DNA of 64,000 nt from Oceaniglobus indicus (GCF_002751875.1 NZ_NMZM01000003.1:248001-312000); one strand, 5' to 3'; shown: positions 46,071 to 54,219, numbered from the stretch's first letter. Numbers and translations are program-made. The notes: a model not told the origin generated them from the sequence alone.

Positions 46071-46501
46071 GACGTCAACTCCAGTGCCGGCCATCCCGGC
46101 ACGACCAACCGCGCGCAGACGGGCGCCAGAAGGATGGCAAGGCCCAGGATCATATGGATCATCGCCGCGGCAATCGCCACACCGATCAGGATAGCCAGCC
46201 CCCAGAGCCGAAACCGCCGTTCGTGATAGCGCGCATCGGCCGGCAGATCGGCGGCGGGCAGCCCGTGCAGCAGAACCCGCAACCGGGTCCGGCGCACCGG
46301 GAACACGCCCAGCGCGCCGCCCTGCCCGTCGGCGTTGGGATCGACGTTGCTGAACGGATGGGCGGTGGGCCAGTCCAGCCGCCGCAGCGCATCGGAGCCC
46401 AGCCGATGCAGGCTGTCGGCCAGGCGGAACCAATGGGCGCGACAGATGCTCAGCCCGACAAAGGCCAGCGCACCGCCGATCAGCACGACCATGATCTCCA
46501 T
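46067..46501 (-). CDS. Hypothetical membrane protein in Mo-cofactor operon
   Basis: 144 residues. Seen: N-terminal helix (IMVVLIGGALAFVGLSICRAHW near 3-24), a polar middle with several Arg/His (PTAHPFSNVDPNADGQ), and two C-terminal helices (LWGLAILIGVAIAAAMIHMILGLAILLAPV near 100-130). No family recognised. Its start overlaps the fdhD stop and its stop overlaps mobA, so it is translationally coupled to both, which suggests a shared job such as membrane docking of cofactor or formate dehydrogenase assembly. That is inference only. Confidence 0.68.
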   Translation of the reverse strand: MEIMVVLIGGALAFVGLSICRAHWFRLADSLHRLGSDALRRLDWPTAHPFSNVDPNADGQGGALGVFPVRRTRLRVLLHGLPAADLPADARYHERRFRLWGLAILIGVAIAAAMIHMILGLAILLAPVCARLVVPGWPALELTS

Positions 46502-47370
46502 CACTCGCCCCCCTTGCGGGCCATCTTGCGCGGCTCGTCCGGTACCGCCGAAAGGTCGGCATCTCGCACCAGCCGGTCGGCGCCCGACAGACAGACGAAC
46601 CGCCGCCCCCGCATCCGGCCGATCAGGGTCAGCCCGATCCGGTTGGCGATCTCGACACCCCAGGCGGTGAACCCCGAGCGTGACGCCAGCACGGGGATGC
46701 CCATCAGCGCGGTCTTGATCACCATTTCGGACGTCAGCCGCCCGGTGGTATAGAGGATCTTGTCATCGGCGCGCACCTGTTCCGAGAACATCCAGCCGGC
46801 CACCTTGTCCACCGCGTTGTGGCGTCCGACGTCTTCCATATAGACCAGCGGCGCGTCCTGTCGGCACAGCACCGTGCCATGGATTGCCCCCGCCGTCAGA
46901 TACAGTGACGGCGTGCGGTTGATCCGGTCGGCCAACGCATAGAGCCAAGATGTGCGCACCTCGGCGGCGGGCAGGGTCAGCCCCTCGATCCCTTCCATCA
47001 TGTCACCGAACACGGTGCCCACGGCACAGCCCGACGTGCGGGTCTTCTTCTTCAGCTTTTCCTCAAAGCTGGTGGTGCCGTCGGTGCGCACGACCACCAC
47101 CTGAAGATCGTCGTCATGGTCGATGCCCAGAACGGTTTCACCGTCACGCAGCATGCCCTGATTGCGCAGGAACCCCAGCGCAAGGTATTCGGGATGATCG
47201 CCGATGGTCATCGCCGTTACGATTTCGGCCCCGTTCAGATAGATCGTCAGCGGCCGTTCCTCGACCACCGACACGGGACCGACGGCACCGGTATGATCGA
47301 CGCCCTGCACCATGCGCGTCAGGCCGCCACCGGTAGGATCGGGCGCGATCAGGTAGGGATCATTTGGCAT
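46501..47370 (-). CDS. fdhD: Formate dehydrogenase accessory sulfurtransferase FdhD
   Basis: 289 residues. Transfers sulfur from cysteine desulfurase to the bis-MGD cofactor of formate dehydrogenase. Seen: VVEERPLTIYLNGAEIVTAM near 35-54, LALGFLRNQGML near 64, KKTRTSGCAVGTVFGDM near 110 where only the first of the usual CxxC cysteines is kept, GAIHGTVLC near 168, EDVGRHNAVDKVAGW near 186 and TTGRLTSEMVIKTA near 213. Start ATG 47370 with GAGG upstream. Leads the Mo-cofactor block; formate dehydrogenase genes are not in the window. Confidence 0.94.
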   Translation of the reverse strand: MPNDPYLIAPDPTGGGLTRMVQGVDHTGAVGPVSVVEERPLTIYLNGAEIVTAMTIGDHPEYLALGFLRNQGMLRDGETVLGIDHDDDLQVVVVRTDGTTSFEEKLKKKTRTSGCAVGTVFGDMMEGIEGLTLPAAEVRTSWLYALADRINRTPSLYLTAGAIHGTVLCRQDAPLVYMEDVGRHNAVDKVAGWMFSEQVRADDKILYTTGRLTSEMVIKTALMGIPVLASRSGFTAWGVEIANRIGLTLIGRMRGRRFVCLSGADRLVRDADLSAVPDEPRKMARKGGE

Positions 47371-47434
47371 TTGAACCTCGGGTATGGGGCGGCTAGAGAC
47401 TGGTGGTTGGAGCCTAGAACATTTCAGGACCGAC

Positions 47435-48190
47435 ATGAATCGCAATCCGAGCAATACTGACATGACGGCTTCGCGAGTCGAAGCAGTCCGCAATCCGGTG
47501 CGTGCGGCGTTCTGGCGCGGCGCCCGGGACGGTGCGCCGTTCCTGTTGGTCGTCACGCCGTTCTCGCTGTTGTTCGGGGTGATGGCCGCCGAAAGCGGGC
47601 TGACCCTGACCCAGGCGATGGGGTTCAACTTCATCGTCGTGGCCGGTGCGTCACAGTTCATCGCGGTCAGCCTGATGGCCGACGACGCCCCCGCGCTGGT
47701 GGTGATGGCCACCGCCCTGGCGGTCAACCTGCGCATGGCGATGTATTCGGCGGCCCTGGTGCCGCATCTTGGCGCCGCACCTTTGTGGCAGCGCGCGCTG
47801 ATCGCCTATATGAACACCGACCAGACCTATACCGTGTCGGTGCTGGAATACGAAAAGCGCCCCGAGATGCCGCTGGCCGAGAAGGTGACCTATTTCGTCG
47901 GGGCCGCCGCGCCGGTTCTGGCAGCCTGGTATGCCTTTGCCCTGGTCGGCGTGCTGGTGGGCGCGTCGATTCCGCCGGCCTTTGCGCTTGATTTCGCCTT
48001 GCCGATCACGTTCGTGGCACTGATCACGCCGATGCTCAGGACGCTGGCGCATGTGGCGGCGGCGGTGACGTCCATTGTCGTCGCGCTGTCGTTGACCTGG
48101 GTGCCTTCTGGTCTGGGTCTGCTGATCGCCGCCGCCTGTGCGATGGTCGTCGGCGCGCTGTTCGAAACCTGGTCGGAGCGACGCCGATGA
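47435..48190 (+). CDS. azlC: AzlC-family branched-chain amino acid exporter subunit
   Basis: 251 residues, about seven hydrophobic segments, such as LVVTPFSLLFGVMAAESGL near 36, FNFIVVAGASQFIAVSLMADD near 63 and AMYSAALVPHLG near 100, typical of AzlC/LIV-E large subunits that export leucine, isoleucine and valine with AzlD. AGGA precedes ATG 47435; ATG 47461 is an alternative. Divergent from fdhD across 64 bp; overlaps azlD by 4 nt. Confidence 0.9.
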   Translation: MNRNPSNTDMTASRVEAVRNPVRAAFWRGARDGAPFLLVVTPFSLLFGVMAAESGLTLTQAMGFNFIVVAGASQFIAVSLMADDAPALVVMATALAVNLRMAMYSAALVPHLGAAPLWQRALIAYMNTDQTYTVSVLEYEKRPEMPLAEKVTYFVGAAAPVLAAWYAFALVGVLVGASIPPAFALDFALPITFVALITPMLRTLAHVAAAVTSIVVALSLTWVPSGLGLLIAAACAMVVGALFETWSERRR

Positions 48191-48516
48191 TCTATTCCAC
48201 CATCGAAATCTGGGTCATCATCCTGGTGATCGGCGCCGGCACCTACCTGATCCGGTTCTCGTTCCTCGGGTTGATCGGGAAGCGCACCATGTCGCCGCTG
48301 GTGCTGCGTCTGCTGCGCTATACGCCTGTCGCGGTGATACCGGGGATGGTCGCGCCGCTGGTCCTGTGGCCCGCCGCGACCGGCGGCCAGCCCGACCTTG
48401 CGCGCAGCGCCGCCGCGCTGGTTGCGCTGGCGTTGGGGCTGGCCACCCGCAACACGCTTATGGCGATGGCGGGTGGCGCGGTGACCTTGTATTCGATGCT
48501 GTATCTGGTGGGCTGA
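48187..48516 (+). CDS. azlD: AzlD-family exporter small subunit
   Basis: 109 residues with four hydrophobic segments (IWVIILVIGAGTYLIRFSFLGL near 8, YTPVAVIPGMVAPLVLWPA near 45, SAAALVALALGLATRNTLMAMAGG near 74). The family-like GTYLIR and TRNTL motifs are present. Starts within azlC (ATGA overlap) and ends 6 bp from the convergent lipoprotein gene. Confidence 0.9.
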   Translation: MIYSTIEIWVIILVIGAGTYLIRFSFLGLIGKRTMSPLVLRLLRYTPVAVIPGMVAPLVLWPAATGGQPDLARSAAALVALALGLATRNTLMAMAGGAVTLYSMLYLVG

Positions 48517-48522
48517 CGCCGC

Positions 48523-49143
48523 CTAGAACCCGGCTTGGGCGGCGGGCGTCGCGCGGATCACGCCGCTGTGGTTCTGGTCGACGTCATCGTCGGTGATGGT
48601 GCGCCCCTGCACGCCGGTGCGCTGGGCAAACGCCTCGCGCGTCTTGTTGGGATACCAGCTGACCGGGAAGCCTTCGAACCCGGGCAGTTGCGACAGGATC
48701 CGGCTGGTCGTCAGGGAACAGGTGGCATCGCCGGCGTTGCCCTGTGCCTGGATCAGTTGCAGGGCACGTTCGGCGACCTCGGGCGAAACGGTGACTTCCT
48801 GTTCCACGATCCGGTGCGATTCGCGGGCGTGATAATCGATATAGACCTTGCGCACGTCTTCGGTGATGCCGAACAGCACATCGTTGCGTTCGGGCACGCG
48901 CGGGTGCTTGAAGCTGCCGGCCGGATCCCAGAGGGCGCGCTGCGATCCGCTGACCAGAAGCGCGGTATGCGCCCCCGCACCCGACGTGTTGTTGATGACG
49001 GTGTAAAGCGTCAAAGAGGCCGGGCCGGGATGGCGGTAGGCCCGCGCCTGGACCTCTTCGATCGGGTCCAGGACAGCGGGCTTGCCACAGGCGGCAAGCA
49101 CGACAAGGCACAGCGCCGCGAAGGCGCGCAAGACAACAGTCAT
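48523..49143 (-). CDS. Lipoprotein with possible permuted NlpC/P60-like fold
   Basis: 206 residues. Seen: lipoprotein signal LCLVVLAACGKP with lipobox near 14-20, then SGAGAHTALLVSGSQRALWDPAGSF near 62 (His early) and DATCSLTTSRILSQLPGF near 140 (Cys late). The His-before-Cys order and the HTALLV context resemble circularly permuted NlpC/P60 or LRAT-like papain folds. Peptidase or amidase activity is inference. ATG 49143 gives the signal peptide. Followed upstream by the aa3 oxidase subunit. Confidence 0.65.
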   Translation of the reverse strand: MTVVLRAFAALCLVVLAACGKPAVLDPIEEVQARAYRHPGPASLTLYTVINNTSGAGAHTALLVSGSQRALWDPAGSFKHPRVPERNDVLFGITEDVRKVYIDYHARESHRIVEQEVTVSPEVAERALQLIQAQGNAGDATCSLTTSRILSQLPGFEGFPVSWYPNKTREAFAQRTGVQGRTITDDDVDQNHSGVIRATPAAQAGF

Positions 49144-49153
49144 GAAACCGCGT

Positions 49154-49288
49154 TCAGCCGTTGACGAGCGCAAGAAGGATCAGCGTCACGATGACGACGA
49201 CAACGCTTCGGAAGGCGAACTTGACGAAACCCTCGAAGGTCTTCTCGTGCTCTTCGACATCCATCGTCCCGTGCTTGTGATCTGCCAT
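49154..49288 (-). CDS. aa3-type cytochrome c oxidase subunit IV
   Basis: 44 residues: a polar N-terminus (MADHKHGTMDVEEHEKTFEGF) and one membrane helix (FRSVVVVIVTLILLALVNG), the exact layout of the bacterial aa3-oxidase subunit IV (Pfam COX4_pro_2), a single-helix accessory subunit of the oxidase. It stands apart from the main oxidase genes, as is usual for it. Confidence 0.85.
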   Translation of the reverse strand: MADHKHGTMDVEEHEKTFEGFVKFAFRSVVVVIVTLILLALVNG

Positions 49289-49383
49289 TTGTGCAATCCT
49301 CGATAATACTGTGTCATCGCGGGGATAGACGATTCCGCGTGCCCTGTCACGGGCGTTCGCACTGTCGCGGCGGGGCTTCGACT

Positions 49384-49869
49384 TCAGGTTGCAGGCGGCG
49401 ACACATCCGCGCCATCGTCTTCCAGGTCCGCCGTCAGGCGGAAGCCGATGCGGCTTGGCTTGTCCGCATGTTCGGGCTTGGCGATCGCGCGCAGCATGAC
49501 ATTCAGTTGTCCGACATGCTGGATCAGTTGCGTTCTGGCCCCGGCCGGGTCGGAGCCGTAGAAGGTGACGATGTCGGGGTCGTAATATCCCATCCCCTCG
49601 ATCCGCATCACGCCCGACGCGCCACCGACAAACCCCATGGCGACCTCGTGATCGCTGTCCAATTGTTCCTCGAACGTGCGGATATAGAGCGCCAGTCGCT
49701 GATAGGCCCATTCCGCCGGGCTTTTTCGATCCACCGGTTTCTGTCCGGCCTTGCCGGGCAACACCTCGTTTTCGGCGCAGCGCGCTTCGGGGTCGGTGTG
49801 GACCGCGTGCGCGCGGGGCATTGCCGTTGCTTCAAGAGCTTCGGCAGCGGTCTGGATCGGATCGGCCAT
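49384..49869 (-). CDS. DUF6173-like hypothetical protein
   Basis: 161 residues, soluble. Conserved-looking core from about 50: KSPAEWAYQRLALYIRTFEEQL, VAMGFVGGASGVMRIEGMGYYDPDIVTFYG and LIQHVGQLNVMLRAI, which I associate with DUF6173, of unknown function. N-terminal 45 residues are low-complexity. ATG 49869 is used; a TTG one codon earlier is possible. No SD is obvious. Confidence 0.68.
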   Translation of the reverse strand: MADPIQTAAEALEATAMPRAHAVHTDPEARCAENEVLPGKAGQKPVDRKSPAEWAYQRLALYIRTFEEQLDSDHEVAMGFVGGASGVMRIEGMGYYDPDIVTFYGSDPAGARTQLIQHVGQLNVMLRAIAKPEHADKPSRIGFRLTADLEDDGADVSPPAT

Positions 49870-49947
49870 CAAGATACTCCGGTCTGCGCTTGCGCCGGAA
49901 GCCTACAGGTTCGCGGTTTGACCGCAAGGGCCGCCAAGGTCTGCGCG

Positions 49948-50976
49948 TCAGGCAAAAATGTCGGTGCGGTGATCGACGATGATGTCGCCGGGGCCGATAT
50001 CGGGCATTCCAAGCAGGATGGCGACGGTCGCGCCGTCGATGCGCACCACGCCATCGCGCCCGTCGTCCGATGTGCTGATGTCCAGCGTGCCCTGCTCGGA
50101 GGACTGCGATGGATCGAGCGAGATGTGCAGAATGTCCTCTCCCGGTCTGAAATCCGCGACCGCGGCGAAGTCCGGACCCGTGTCGGACGGGTAAAGCCAA
50201 TGGATGTCGCTGTCGGACGGCGCGTCCGTTTCCCCGTCCGGCAAGCCCGCGGTATCGCCGGGATCGTTGGCCGGCTGCCGGCCGTTGCGGAGCGCGTCCG
50301 GCTCGGGCGCCACATCATCCATCACGGGGTTCAGCACGGGGCCGGGAAAGGGTGCGGGGGGCGCCGGTCCTTCATCCTGCTCGGGATCTTCGGGAGACAA
50401 GGCCGGCGCATCCGTGTCGGCCGGCGGCGCGGGTTCTTCGCCGGCTTCGGGGTCTTCCGGTTGCAGGACAATGGGCGCCAGATCTTCGGGCGTTTCGATC
50501 CCCTCCATGACCGAGGACAGGGCGATATCGGCGTCCTGGGTGGGCGAACTCGCGTCGCTGACGCGAAGATAGATATCATCCACCGGCACGGCATCCAAAC
50601 CGTCGAACCGGATTTCGACGGCCCCGTCATCGGTGACAAACCCCAGGCTCGACGTGTTGGTCTCGTCGTCCGTGGTCAGCGAGAAATCCTGGGCGCTGTC
50701 GGGGATCGTGACGGTCAACGTGTCGACACCGGGATTGAACGCCTCGACCAACGTGACTCCCGGGCGGGGATCCGCAAACAGGTCGATCCCGTCATCCGGC
50801 TGTTGTTCCGGGTCGTCGTCGGGGGGCGTGGCATGATCGAGCATGGACTCTTCGTCGCCGTCGGCCCCGTTGTCGGGATCATCGTCGGTATCGTCGGCGC
50901 TTCCGCGCAGAATTTCCATCAGGTCGGGCATGGCCGATGCGGCGATCACCCCGAGAAACAACAATCCGGCCAACAT
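49948..50976 (-). CDS. Membrane-anchored acidic protein, RTX-protein partner
   Basis: 342 residues from ATG 50976 (GGGAG upstream). Seen: N-terminal helix (LAGLLFLGVIAASAMPDLM, 2-20), very acidic tracts (DDTDDDPDNGADGDEES near 28), a beta-rich module near 62-140 (AFNPGVDTLTVTIPD ... AVEIRFDGLDAVPVDDIYLRV), an acidic/Pro linker (DPEAGEEPAPPADTDAPALSP) and a second module near 275-335 (FRPGEDILHISLDP ... VVRIDGATVAILLGMPDIGPGDIIV). The same module ends the RTX protein of the next gene, so the two are paralogous in part. No T1SS C-terminal tail. Function unknown. Confidence 0.7.
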   Translation of the reverse strand: MLAGLLFLGVIAASAMPDLMEILRGSADDTDDDPDNGADGDEESMLDHATPPDDDPEQQPDDGIDLFADPRPGVTLVEAFNPGVDTLTVTIPDSAQDFSLTTDDETNTSSLGFVTDDGAVEIRFDGLDAVPVDDIYLRVSDASSPTQDADIALSSVMEGIETPEDLAPIVLQPEDPEAGEEPAPPADTDAPALSPEDPEQDEGPAPPAPFPGPVLNPVMDDVAPEPDALRNGRQPANDPGDTAGLPDGETDAPSDSDIHWLYPSDTGPDFAAVADFRPGEDILHISLDPSQSSEQGTLDISTSDDGRDGVVRIDGATVAILLGMPDIGPGDIIVDHRTDIFA

Positions 50977-51155
50977 CGACGACTCCCGTGAAACCTGTGT
51001 TGCCAACCAGTGTTACACTGGCCGGGTTGACCGCCCGTGTCGAAAAAACAATGCATTTGAGGTTAATGGTCGCGACAGCCCATGGCCGCACCCCTTCTTT
51101 CGCGAACGACAACGGCCGCCCGAAAGCGGCCGTCGCGATGCATCGGCGATCGGGA

Positions 51156-52520
51156 TCAGCTGGGCGCGATCACGCCACCGCCAACGGTATCCTCGCCCTC
51201 CTCCGGCTGTTCGGGGGCCGGGGGCGGCGTATCGTCCACGACCTCGACGGTGCTTGCGTCGGTATAGGTTTGTTCGACCAGGGTGATGTCGTCCGGTGTC
51301 AGATCGGGCGCGTTCGCAACGGTCATCACGGTGACGCCATCCAGCGCGACAATGGCGTCGGTGCTATCTTCGGCATAGGTCACGGTGACGACGGCATCGG
51401 GCGACAGCACCGGGTCATAGGCCACGACCAGCGCATCCTCGTCCGGGTCATAGTCCGAGATCACCGGCGCGTTGTCCTCGACCGTTGCCCATGTGCCACC
51501 GATGAAGGTGTCGGCCCCCGCGCCACCGGTCACGGTGTCGCCCTGTCCGGCATAGATAATGTCATCGCCTTCGCCGCCGTCAATGCTGTCGCCAGCATCG
51601 GCATCGGCGGTCGGCGCGATCAGGTCGATTCCTTCGGCCGGCGCGGTTCCGACGATCACGTCGTCGCCGGCGCCGCCCATCAGGGTATCGGCCCCCAGAC
51701 CGCCGAACACCGTGTCGTCATCCTGGTTGCCGCGCACCATGTCGTCGCCGGCCCCGCCCGACACCAGATCATCGCCGAACCCGCCTTCGAGCGCATCGTC
51801 ACCGATGCCGCCGTCCATGGTATCGTCACCGACCTCGCCAAAAAGGCTGTCGTCGCCGGCATCGCCGGTCATCAGGTCGTCGGAGATACCGCCGCGCATG
51901 GTATCGTCGCCGTTACCGCCGGACATCGTGTCGTCGCCGACCCCGAAGACGGTATCCTCGCCCACGTCGCCGACCATCGAATCGTCGCCGCCACCGCCGC
52001 TCATCAGGTCGCCGTTGCCACCGCCCAGGATGGTATCGGCGCCGCCGCCCCCGGACATGGTGTCGGTCCCTTCGCCCCCCGACAGCAGGTCGGCGCCCGC
52101 GCCACCCGAAATGTCGTCGCGGTTGTCGCCGCCGTCGATGGTATCGGACCCGCCGCCGCCGATCATGGTGTCGGCATTGTTGCGACCTTCCATCAGGTCC
52201 GACCCCTTGCCGCCGCGCATCAGGTCGTCGTCGGTGCCACCGAACATCGTATCGTCGCCATTGCCGCCGCGCAGCTCGTCATCGCCCGCTTCGCCGAACA
52301 GCAGGTCACGCCCGGCGCCGCCCCGCAGGGTGTCGTCGCCATCGCCGCCGCTGAGGGTGTCGTCGCCGCCGAATCCCTGAAGAAGATCATCGCCGTCGCC
52401 GCCGGTCAGAACCTGATCGCCCTCCGGCGAGGCCGCCGTTTCGTTATCGTCATCGTCCGAAAAGGCGTCGACGACGAAACCGATCGCCAGAACCCCGAAG
52501 ACGGCTGCCAGAATAAGCAT
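51156..52520 (-). CDS. Membrane-anchored RTX calcium-binding protein
   Basis: 454 residues from ATG 52520 (GAGGAG 8 nt upstream). Seen: N-terminal membrane helix (LILAAVFGVLAIGFVVDAFSD, 2-22), then about thirty tandem nonapeptides of the RTX type (GGxGDDxxx, such as GGDGDDLLQ, GGAGRDLLF, GGNGDDTMF) from about residue 40 to 320, which form Ca2+-bound parallel beta-rolls. The C-terminal module (SDYDPDEDALVVAYDP ... IVALDGVTVMTVANAPDLTPDDI, 355-425) matches that of the neighbouring 49948-50976 protein. It is anchored at its N-terminus rather than ending in a type I secretion signal, unlike the RTX protein at 58539. Confidence 0.82.
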   Translation of the reverse strand: MLILAAVFGVLAIGFVVDAFSDDDDNETAASPEGDQVLTGGDGDDLLQGFGGDDTLSGGDGDDTLRGGAGRDLLFGEAGDDELRGGNGDDTMFGGTDDDLMRGGKGSDLMEGRNNADTMIGGGGSDTIDGGDNRDDISGGAGADLLSGGEGTDTMSGGGGADTILGGGNGDLMSGGGGDDSMVGDVGEDTVFGVGDDTMSGGNGDDTMRGGISDDLMTGDAGDDSLFGEVGDDTMDGGIGDDALEGGFGDDLVSGGAGDDMVRGNQDDDTVFGGLGADTLMGGAGDDVIVGTAPAEGIDLIAPTADADAGDSIDGGEGDDIIYAGQGDTVTGGAGADTFIGGTWATVEDNAPVISDYDPDEDALVVAYDPVLSPDAVVTVTYAEDSTDAIVALDGVTVMTVANAPDLTPDDITLVEQTYTDASTVEVVDDTPPPAPEQPEEGEDTVGGGVIAPS

Positions 52521-52857
52521 GTTCAAAACTCCTCAAATCCGGCGCAACTGCACCGCCACCCCAACGAAAGTTGGCATAGAGGCCTTGAAAGTAAAGGAAT
52601 TTGCCGATTTGCGGCGGATTTATGGCGAATTGAGGGCAGCTTGGAAACAATGCCCGACCGTCAACGGGATTGCGCGGTTGAGCCGCAACACGAGGTCACA
52701 ATTCACGGCTGAAGCGGGGAATCGCTCAAACCGCTTTCCAAGCCGGGCGATATGATCTAAGCACCCGCAGTCGCGATATCGCGGCCAATCTCCAAGGGCC
52801 TTGCTGGACGACATCCCGGCCTGCGCCATCACACCAACCACCGTAAAGGAGACCCCG
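52521..52857 (+). other. Divergent leader region of the RTX gene and rpsO (337 bp)
   Basis: Holds a perfect hairpin CCAAC-GAAA-GTTGG (52561-52574), a possible rpsO -10 TATGAT (52751-52756) without a clear -35, and the 12-bp palindrome CGCGATATCGCG (52772-52783) about 75 bp before rpsO. No credible gene is seen; an open plus-strand frame here has no SD or family resemblance. truB, often found beside rpsO, is absent. Confidence 0.5.
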
Positions 52858-53127
52858 ATGTCGATCACGCCCGAAGAAAAGACCCGCCTGATGAAGGAAT
52901 TCGCGACCAAGGAAGGCGACACCGGTTCGCCCGAAGTCCAGGTTGCGATCCTCACGTCGCGCATTTCCACGCTGACCGAACATTTCAAGAGCCACAAGAA
53001 GGACAACCACTCGCGTCGTGGCCTTCTGATGATGGTCGCCCAGCGCCGCAAGCTGCTGGACTACACCAAGAACAAGGACGAGGCCCGGTATCAGGACCTG
53101 ATCAAGCGTCTGGGCATCCGCCGCTGA
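52858..53127 (+). CDS. rpsO: 30S ribosomal protein S15
   Basis: 89 residues, normal S15 length. Binds the central domain of 16S rRNA and helps form bridge B4. Seen: [42 protein letters not shown] near 22-43, [24 protein letters not shown] near 46-69 and the LIKRLGIRR end. AAAGGAG precedes ATG 52858. Followed by a strong terminator and separated from pnp by a reverse-strand gene. Confidence 0.97.
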   Translation: MSITPEEKTRLMKEFATKEGDTGSPEVQVAILTSRISTLTEHFKSHKKDNHSRRGLLMMVAQRRKLLDYTKNKDEARYQDLIKRLGIRR

Positions 53128-53150
53128 CGCCAGCCCGCCGCAACGATCCG

Positions 53151-53180
53151 ACGCCCGCGCCCCAGTGCGCGGGCGTTTTG
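53151..53180 (+). terminator. rpsO terminator
   Basis: ACGCCCGCGC (53151-53160) pairs fully with GCGCGGGCGT (53167-53176), loop CCCAGT, then TTTT. It lies just downstream of rpsO and may also serve the convergent dehydrogenase gene. Confidence 0.85.
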
Positions 53181-53202
53181 CGTTCCAGACCGGCGCCGTG
53201 CG

Positions 53203-53979
53203 TCATTTCCGCTGCATCCCGGCAATCACCCGCAGCACCGTGCGCCGGGGCAGAAGCGGGATGATCCAGCCGATGGCGACCGACAGAAGCGTTTCGTTGA
53301 ACGCCACCAGCCGGCCGCGCAGCATCGCGCTGTAGCCGCAGCGCGCAACGGCCGCCGGGGTCGCACCGCCGCCCGCGACCAGCTTCGTGCCGTCCAGGTT
53401 CGCGGCCTTGGCAAACCCGGTTTCGACATATCCCGGCGCCAGCACGGTGCAGGTCACCCCTTTTTCGCGCAACTCTTCATCCACCGCCTGGCTGAACGAT
53501 TGCACAAAGGCCTTGGTGGCGAAATAGACCGCCTGGTATGGCCCCGGCATGAACCCCGCACTCGATCCGACGTTCAGGATCCGGCCCTTGCCGTGCCGGG
53601 CCATGTCGGCGCCGAACAGCCGCGTCAGCGCGACCGGCGCCTTGACGTTCAGGTCGATCATGGCGTGTTCATCGGCCAGATCGCGTTCGGTATGCAGGCC
53701 CTGCCCGCCGAACCCCGCATTGTTGATCAGGATATCGACCGTCAGCCCCGCGGCGACGATCCGGTCATACAGATCCCGCGCGCCGCCCTCTGCCGCCAGG
53801 TCCAGTGCAAACACGTGGACGGTCACGCCGTGCTTTGCCTCGATTTCCGCCTTCAGATCCGCCAGCGCCGCTTCGTTGCGGGCCGTCACGATGACGTCCC
53901 CGCCGCGTTTGGCATGCAGACGGGCGAATTCGCGTCCGATCCCCGACGATGCCCCTGTGACGAGCGCGGTGTTGGCCAT
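53203..53979 (-). CDS. Short-chain dehydrogenase/reductase
   Basis: 258 residues, classical SDR. Seen: cofactor motif LVTGASSGIGREFARL near 6-21, ILINNAGFGGQG near 83, catalytic Ser in LNVGSSAGFMPG near 136 and Y-x3-K in VYFATKAFVQSF near 152, then a substrate loop. A hydrophobic C-terminal end (LLSVAIGWIIPLLPRRTVLRVI) suggests membrane association. Substrate unknown. Lies between rpsO and pnp on the opposite strand, an insertion into a pair that is often adjacent. Confidence 0.87.
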   Translation of the reverse strand: MANTALVTGASSGIGREFARLHAKRGGDVIVTARNEAALADLKAEIEAKHGVTVHVFALDLAAEGGARDLYDRIVAAGLTVDILINNAGFGGQGLHTERDLADEHAMIDLNVKAPVALTRLFGADMARHGKGRILNVGSSAGFMPGPYQAVYFATKAFVQSFSQAVDEELREKGVTCTVLAPGYVETGFAKAANLDGTKLVAGGGATPAAVARCGYSAMLRGRLVAFNETLLSVAIGWIIPLLPRRTVLRVIAGMQRK

Positions 53980-54100
53980 GGTGCAGGTGCCCCCTGAATG
54001 TTGCGAATCGGGCAATAATGGAAAGGTCATGGGGCAAGTCAACCGACCGCGACCCCGAATCGGTCACGATCACGCGGCTTCCATTCCGCCGCGAAACCTT

Positions 54101-54203
54101 GTAGGGGCTGCCAATCTGAATGCCGGCGCCCGGACTCCAGCGCCTGACATAGAAGATACCGGAGTCAGGGGGAATACGCCCCCTACGCAATGGCCCGCGG
54201 GCC
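54101..54203 (+). promoter_or_regulatory. pnp leader with competing RNA hairpins
   Basis: GTAGGGG (54101-54107) can pair with CCCCTAC (54180-54186), enclosing GACTCC/GGAGTC (54133-54138 and 54161-54166). Alternatively AGGGGG (54167-54172) pairs with CCCCCT (54179-54184) around AATACG. The two choices share the same C tract, so they exclude each other. A 12-bp palindrome GGCCCGCGGGCC (54192-54203) lies just before the SD (GAGGA) of pnp. In E. coli, pnp mRNA is autoregulated through a leader stem cut by RNase III; a similar role is inferred here. Confidence 0.4.
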
Positions 54204-54219
54204 GACTTGAGGAACACCG

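Noticed and set aside
51500-52400. Tandem GGNGGNGAC-like DNA in the RTX gene as a possible CRISPR or satellite
   Set aside because: The periodicity is 27 bp, in frame with nonapeptide RTX repeats, and the units diverge freely as coding repeats do.
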